This document shows, piece by piece, positions 59,003 through 64,000 of a DNA stretch of 64,000 nucleotides. The notes below the pieces were generated by a model, which worked only from the letters and a program-made list of their open reading frames with translations, was not told the DNA's origin and searched no databases. The stretch is from Elusimicrobiota bacterium. Lineage in GTDB: Bacteria > Elusimicrobiota > Elusimicrobia > F11. Each line of letters starts with the position of its first letter. Position 1 is the stretch's first letter. A program made the position numbers and the translations under genes. Where the stretch lies: contig JAJVIP010000014.1 in NCBI GenBank assembly GCA_022072025.1, positions 39,149 to 103,148 of the forward strand. The letters run 5' to 3'.

Positions 59003-62000
59003 ATGGAACCGGCCGCCAAATCCCTCCCCCGATTTTCGCATCCCGCCATCAAATTCTTTTCCTCCCTATTCTTGTTCGCTTCATTTGTATCCCTCGCATC
59101 GGCTGATATCGTGACATGGACTGGAACGGCTAGCAGCGCCTGGTCAAACGCAAGCAACTGGAGTCCCAATAAGGTGCCCACCTCAACTCACGACGTCATC
59201 GTTCCGGACGTCGCCACCGATCCCATTTTGAACACCCATGTCAGCATTTCAAGTCTGACGATTTCTGCCGGCGGTTTGCTCACGCTTAACAACTTCAACC
59301 TCACCGTGTCCTCGGACGTTTATATTCGCGGGAATCTCACATGCTCAAACACCGAGCAAATCACTTTGCAAGGGCAATGGGGGGCCTTCAGCGGTTCAAC
59401 TTTCACCGCCGCATCTTCTACGGTAACGTTTAATCTCGTCACTGTTTCAACAATCACCGGTTCCACCACGTTTTATAACCTGCGGCTCATTGACACTGGA
59501 TACGTGGGCGCATCTGATCCAGATATCTTTTTTGAGGAGGGAACAACTCAGTCGATCATGGGGAATTTAACAATAACGGGAATCCCCGGAAATCTTTTGG
59601 TCATGCGTTTGTTAGCTGGATCCCCGCCATGGCGGATTAGATCGACTGGCTTGCGCAATATTAGTTACGTGGATGTGTGTTGTTCCAGCGCGGTGGGTTC
59701 GACCATCAATGCGGAAAATTCCTGGGACGCCGGCAGCAACACCAACTGGACCTTTATTAGTTCCGGACAAGTGGGCGGGATTATGAACGGAATGAACGGC
59801 GGAAATCTGGCGGGGCAAGCAAATGCGATTGGAGACTGGACATTTTTTGAGCCGGTCTACTCAAAATCAGGCAGTAACGACGGGCCCAATAAAACCGGAT
59901 TTTATAATGTTTTCGATGTCGCCATCGACACGGTGACCCATCGCCTTTTCGTATGCGATACAGACCACGATCGTATTTTGATTTTTGATCTGAACTCTGA
60001 CAATTCTCTGAAAGATAGGGTGGCGGACGCCGTTTTAGGCACAGCGGATTTTTTTTCAAGGGGGACTTCTGGTAGTACCGCGTCCAATTTTGATACGTCC
60101 GGAGGTATCGCCTATGATGCAGGCGGTCAACGTTTGTTTGTTTCGGATTCCGGTTCACATCGGATACTGGTGTTTAATGTGGCTTCCATATCCAACGGTG
60201 AAAGCGCCGTTAACGTTCTCGGGCAATCGGATTTTACTTCTGGAGGCTATGGTACCACACAATCCAGACTAAGAGAGCCTCAGGGCATGTCCTATGAGGG
60301 TGTTAATAAGCGGTTATTCGTAGCGGATGAAGCAAATAATCGGGTGTTGGTGTTTGACGTTGGCTCTATTACTGACGGTGAACCGGCAGTCAACGTTTTG
60401 GGCCAGGCGGATTATACTTCTAGCGCAGGACAAACGACTCAGTCTCGGTTTGACAACCCTAATTTCGTTGTTATCGATGAGGCGTCAAATCGTTTATTTG
60501 TTTCAGAGGGTGATAACAGCCGCGTGATGGTTTTTGACATAGGCTGGATTGACGATGGTGAAAACGCAGTGAATGTTTTGGGGCAGCCCAACTTCACATC
60601 CCTTGATGCTGCGACAACGCAATCTCAATTTGCTCAAGCGGCAGGATTGGCTTATGATTCTCAGGGTCAACGTCTTTTTGTGAGTGACGTTTACAATTAT
60701 CGAATTTTGGTTTTTGATGTTTCATCTATTGCTGACGGAGAAGATGCTGTCAACGTCTTGGGGCAAACCGATTTCACATCTTCGACCCCGGGAACCACCC
60801 AATCTAAATTTTATTATCCTTTCGGTCTTGGATATGGTGCCGCAGGGGGGTTTTTATACCTCCCAGATTATAATGCGAATCGCTTGTTGATATTTGATGT
60901 GAATTCGATATCGAATGGAGAAAATGCCGTGTCTCTTCTCGGTCAAACAAACAACGATGCCTCTTCACTTCAACCCGTTTACACCAAAGGTTACCGGAAT
61001 GACGGCCCCAATAAGACCGGATTCAATTCCCCGTATGATCTTGCGATCGACACAACCACCCACCGTCTGTTCGTAGCCGATGAGGGAAACCGCAGAGTTC
61101 TTGTGTTTAATTTAAACGCTGAAAACAAGCTGGAAGATTATGTGGCGGACAATGTTCTTGGTCAGCCTGATTTCAATACGTCGAATCTTTATGGTGGGCA
61201 AGCCTATTTGACCTCTCCGCGCAGATTGGCTTATGACCCCAGTGGGTCTCGTTTGTTCGTGTGCGATTCCACCTACCATCGTGTGTTGGTATTTAATGTC
61301 AGCGCCATAACGGACGGTGAGAATGCCGTCAATGTATTGGGGCAACCCGATTTTACCTCGGTCACGCAAAGCACCACGCAATCGCTGATGGGAGACCCCG
61401 AAGGCGTCCTCTTTGATAATGATTATGGGCGGTTGTATGTGTCGGACAGCACCAACAACCGTGTCTTGGTATACGACGTCACGTCAATATCCGACGGCGA
61501 GAATGCGGTGAACGTTTTGGGACAGTCGGATTTTACAACCGGCGACTTGTCGATTACGCAATCGGGCTTCTATTACCCAACCGGACTGGCCTATGATGCT
61601 ACCGGTGACCGTTTGTTTGTTTCCGATTCTAACCCAGACCGCGTGTTGGTTCATTCGGTGGGTTCTATTACGGATGGGCAAAACGCCGATTACGTCTTGG
61701 GGCAGGCGGATTTCACCTCTCAAACCAACAGCACCACACAATCTCGTCTGTATTATCCGCAAGGTCTCTCTTACGATGCGGTCGGAGGACAATTGTTTGT
61801 GGGAGACACGAACAACAACCGCGTCATGGTCTTTGATGTAAATTCCATCAGCGATGGGGAAAATGCAGTCAACGTATTAGGGCAGGAAAATTTTACGACG
61901 TGGTTGGGCGGCACTACGCAATCGCGCCTTGGAAATCCGTATGGGATTGCGTATGACGTCAAGGCCGGCAGGTTGTATGTGGCCGATCACTCCAACTCTC

Positions 62001-64000
62001 GCGTGATGATTTACGGGTTTGGAATGTCATTGACGGTGTTGGGAACGGTGTATTCCGATGATGGATTCAACCCTTTGTCGAGCCAAACCGTGGCGCTTTC
62101 AAAGAACGGCGGAGAAGCAACCACCACCGCCGTCACAAATGCGTCGGGGCAATACACCATGACCATCTACGCCGATCCCTCCGATACGTTGACCTTTTAT
62201 TTGGACGGCATGTCAGCCAAGGCGGTCACGTTGATACACCCGTCTTCCGGCAATGTTTCGGGTGTGGACCTCTATCAAAACAACCTGATTCTTAAAAGTT
62301 ACACCGGGGAAATTATCACGGATGCCGATTTGAGCATTGGCGACAACAGCGGGGACTCAGATATCGCTTCTATTTACACTTCCACCACGAGCGGCACAAC
62401 TTTAGGGGCCGGTACCACGCTATATATTAGCGCCTCTTCTACTTTTACTCCTGCGGGTTTGGGCGGTGCGGCGCCCAGTGTAACGGCTGTGAATATTAAA
62501 AACCTCGGGCGATTCGATGTTTCGTATGCCACGATCAGTTTGACCGGAAATTGGGTGAATTCCGGCACCTTTGTTTCGGGATCAAGCACTGTTACCTTCA
62601 ACGGTTCGGGAGCTCAAAGCCTCACCTCTGGAGGCGGATCGTTCAAACACCTGACGGTAAATAAATCCGGGGGCGCTTTGAATTTGACTGACGCTTTGTC
62701 GGTCACGGGAAATATCACCATCACGGCCGGGACATTGGATGGCAGTGGCAGGCAGGTAACAACAAGCGGGAACTGGTCAAACACCGCGATTTTTTTAGCC
62801 AATCAAAGCACCGTGGTGTTCAGCGGCGGCAACACGCTCTCCGGTTCAACCACCTTTTACGGTTTACGCTCAATAACCGCCGGAAGCACTTTGTACTTCA
62901 CCGGCGGTACAACTCAATATGTCACTCGTATGGTTGAGTGGAGAAATATTTCAGTTCTACCGGTGGGCGCTTCGGGGACCACATGGTATTTTAGTTACAC
63001 GGGATCTTCGCAGACCTTGAGGGGGCTCCGGGTTCGAGATTCCAACGCCAATCCCAACGGGGGTACTTCCATGAATGCCTGGGACGGCACATCAACCAAT
63101 TTGGGGAACAACAGAAATTGGAATTTCAGTGTGCCTGATACAGGAGTCCGGTATTGGATTGGCTCAAGTGCGGGAAGTTGGAGCGACGCGAATAATTGGT
63201 CCAGCGCCAGCGGCGGGCCTGTCTATGGCGGCGTGCCGCTCGCCACGCACACGGTGGTGTTTGATGGAGGCGGCGGAAGTTATAACGGTGATTGCAATGT
63301 GAATACGTCGATTGCGGTGGCGACCCTCACCATCAACGGCTACACAGGAACGTTTGACTCGAAGGGTTCGACTGTCACGGTGTGGACCTCTTTCACCCAA
63401 AACACCGGAATAGTGACGTTTGGAACCTCACCGGTGAACATGAATGGCAATTTCACTCTGTCTGGCGGAAATTTGACCTCGACATCCAACCTGCTCAAAA
63501 TTTCCAGCGCCGCCACTTTCAGCGGAGGGACGTTCAACCACAACAACGGGCGTGTAATGTTAACAGGCACACGAAATTACACGCTGAATGTGGCGGGAAA
63601 CCCGACTTTCAAAGACTTAATTATTAACGATGGCTTGGTGGGATATTGGAAACTGGACGACAGTACCGGCAGCGCCACCGCGGTGGATTCGTCGGGTTAT
63701 GGACATCACGGGACATTGCAAAGCATGGATGCCAATTCGGATTGGGTCAGAGGATCAACCGTCACTCGCTATGCAAATACCAGTGCATTGGATTTCGATG
63801 GTTCCAATGATTACGTAGATGCGGGAGACGCCAATTCCATCGATAATTTGAGCCAATTCACGATTTCAGCCTGGGTCAAACACGACACGCTTGAAGACAG
63901 CGACAACATCGTTGGAAAAGCCCTCAATCAGACCGATGGAATCGTGATGCAAGTCAGCGATCAATTTCGTGGTGGATGGAACGATGTGCTGCTCATACTT
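59003..64000 (+). CDS. Giant secreted NHL-repeat and LamG protein (3' end beyond window)
   Basis: Open for 1666 codons with no stop to the window edge. A signal peptide (FFSSLFLFASFVSLASA-D, residues about 19-36) is followed by a beta-strand domain (VTWTGTASSAWSNASNWSP). About 11 NHL beta-propeller blades (about 59830-62010) repeat RLFVSDSxNxRVLVFDV and VNVLGQxDFTS. A small carboxypeptidase-regulatory/Ig-like domain follows (SGQYTMTIYADPSDTLTFYL), then a beta-solenoid stretch, a second WSxANNWS module near 63170, and a LamG/concanavalin domain starting LVGYWKLDDSTGS (about 63640). Likely a surface adhesin or glycan-binding protein. ATG 59003 suits a leaderless promoter. Confidence 0.88.
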   Translation, partial: MEPAAKSLPRFSHPAIKFFSSLFLFASFVSLASADIVTWTGTASSAWSNASNWSPNKVPTSTHDVIVPDVATDPILNTHVSISSLTISAGGLLTLNNFNLTVSSDVYIRGNLTCSNTEQITLQGQWGAFSGSTFTAASSTVTFNLVTVSTITGSTTFYNLRLIDTGYVGASDPDIFFEEGTTQSIMGNLTITGIPGNLLVMRLLAGSPPWRIRSTGLRNISYVDVCCSSAVGSTINAENSWDAGSNTNWTFISSGQVGGIMNGMNGGNLAGQANAIGDWTFFEPVYSKSGSNDGPNKTGFYNVFDVAIDTVTHRLFVCDTDHDRILIFDLNSDNSLKDRVADAVLGTADFFSRGTSGSTASNFDTSGGIAYDAGGQRLFVSDSGSHRILVFNVASISNGESAVNVLGQSDFTSGGYGTTQSRLREPQGMSYEGVNKRLFVADEANNRVLVFDVGSITDGEPAVNVLGQADYTSSAGQTTQSRFDNPNFVVIDEASNRLFVSEGDNSRVMVFDIGWIDDGENAVNVLGQPNFTSLDAATTQSQFAQAAGLAYDSQGQRLFVSDVYNYRILVFDVSSIADGEDAVNVLGQTDFTSSTPGTTQSKFYYPFGLGYGAAGGFLYLPDYNANRLLIFDVNSISNGENAVSLLGQTNNDASSLQPVYTKGYRNDGPNKTGFNSPYDLAIDTTTHRLFVADEGNRRVLVFNLNAENKLEDYVADNVLGQPDFNTSNLYGGQAYLTSPRRLAYDPSGSRLFVCDSTYHRVLVFNVSAITDGENAVNVLGQPDFTSVTQSTTQSLMGDPEGVLFDNDYGRLYVSDSTNNRVLVYDVTSISDGENAVNVLGQSDFTTGDLSITQSGFYYPTGLAYDATGDRLFVSDSNPDRVLVHSVGSITDGQNADYVLGQADFTSQTNSTTQSRLYYPQGLSYDAVGGQLFVGDTNNNRVMVFDVNSISDGENAVNVLGQENFTTWLGGTTQSRLGNPYGIAYDVKAGRLYVADHSNSRVMIYGFGMSLTVLGTVYSDDGFNPLSSQTVALSKNGGEATTTAVTNASGQYTMTIYADPSDTLTFYLDGMSAKAVTLIHPSSGNVSGVDLYQNNLILKSYTGEIITDADLSIGDNSGDSDIASIYTSTTSGTTLGAGTTLYISASSTFTPAGLGGAAPSVTAVNIKNLGRFDVSYATISLTGNWVNSGTFVSGSSTVTFNGSGAQSLTSGGGSFKHLTVNKSGGALNLTDALSVTGNITITAGTLDGSGRQVTTSGNWSNTAIFLANQSTVVFSGGNTLSGSTTFYGLRSITAGSTLYFTGGTTQYVTRMVEWRNISVLPVGASGTTWYFSYTGSSQTLRGLRVRDSNANPNGGTSMNAWDGTSTNLGNNRNWNFSVPDTGVRYWIGSSAGSWSDANNWSSASGGPVYGGVPLATHTVVFDGGGGSYNGDCNVNTSIAVATLTINGYTGTFDSKGSTVTVWTSFTQNTGIVTFGTSPVNMNGNFTLSGGNLTSTSNLLKISSAATFSGGTFNHNNGRVMLTGTRNYTLNVAGNPTFKDLIINDGLVGYWKLDDSTGSATAVDSSGYGHHGTLQSMDANSDWVRGSTVTRYANTSALDFDGSNDYVDAGDANSIDNLSQFTISAWVKHDTLEDSDNIVGKALNQTDGIVMQVSDQFRGGWNDVLLIL
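59880..62010 (+). repeat. NHL-blade tandem repeats (about 180-nt period)
   Basis: Units of roughly 58-60 codons recur with VNVLGQ-type blocks near 60040, 60215, 60390, 60570, 60750, 60930, 61150, 61330, 61508, 61690 and 61868. Spacing of about 175-180 bp is steady apart from one wider gap after 60930, where DGPNKTGF recurs and restarts the propeller, which suggests two fused propellers of about six and five blades. Confidence 0.8.

Noticed and set aside
1-64000. CRISPR array, tRNA, rRNA or prophage genes
   Set aside because: Read through for regular spaced repeats, cloverleaf-like segments and integrase, terminase or capsid motifs; none convincing. The only regular repeats are the NHL blades and the palindromic elements. 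A covariance scan was not possible.

Overview
The window comes from a Gram-negative bacterium with an outer membrane. The evidence is a TonB/ExbB/ExbD operon, lipoproteins, a DUF4105 outer-membrane protein, and periplasmic TPR and OmpA-like proteins. It is a compact chromosome with mid-range GC (by eye), many ATGA/GTGA gene overlaps and frequent GTG/TTG starts. The mix of genes suggests an uncultured lineage such as Elusimicrobiota or a relative: NHL-repeat surface proteins, DxWWH membrane proteins with TPR tails, and a SAM-I riboswitch outside the Firmicutes. The phylum is a guess. No rRNA, tRNA, CRISPR array, integrase or transposase was recognised.

Layout. 0-11 kb: a DNA glycosylase, a membrane protein, a phosphate transporter with its DUF47 partner, a large exported TraB/ChaN-like protein, an unknown enzyme-like protein, and a small membrane protein. 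Next comes an accessory insertion (truncated ATPase, ParE/Phd-type toxin-antitoxin, possible AbiEii scrap) between 58-bp direct repeats, then gpmA and a PfkB sugar kinase. 11-19 kb: a divergent Tol/Ton-like envelope operon (giant TPR protein, ExbB, two ExbD, TonB, two degenerate OmpA-like proteins). 19-26 kb: tilS-ftsH-glmM-pdxJ-glmS. 26-28 kb: a SAM-I riboswitch controlling a threonine-synthase-like enzyme, a MoaD-like sulfur carrier and a NIL-domain protein. 28-38 kb: one long tight run of HNH protein, amidase, murI, queC, queE, a stand-alone SAM-hydrolase C-terminal domain, two GT-C-like membrane proteins, a VanZ-lipoprotein fusion and a RecB-like nuclease. 38-45 kb: exported proteins of unknown function, the DUF3015/DUF4105 pair and a lipoprotein hydrolase. 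45-52 kb: yggS-proC-yggU-rpoZ-coaC-coaB-udg-priA. 52-58 kb: three large membrane proteins. 59-64 kb: the first 1666 codons of a giant secreted NHL/LamG protein that runs off the window.

The most unusual signal is a family of about 150-200 bp nested palindromic repeats with conserved CGTCGCCCCGGCA-type ends. Copies or fragments lie at the left edge and near 10.9, 14.9, 17.2, 38.0, 48.5 and 49.0 kb; a related GTCATC-ended element lies at 17.4 kb. Three copies sit inside coding sequence: coaB, a family-4-like uracil-DNA glycosylase gene and a periplasmic protein gene. All three keep the frame open and are read in the same frame, adding related extra peptides to unrelated proteins. This resembles the known Rickettsia palindromic elements but in a different sequence family. 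Second in interest is the riboswitch-controlled ThrC-like/MoaD-like/NIL cluster, which looks like a sulfur-carrier-dependent homocysteine (methionine) route. Several promoters also place the start codon 8-12 bases after the -10 box, which suggests leaderless mRNAs.
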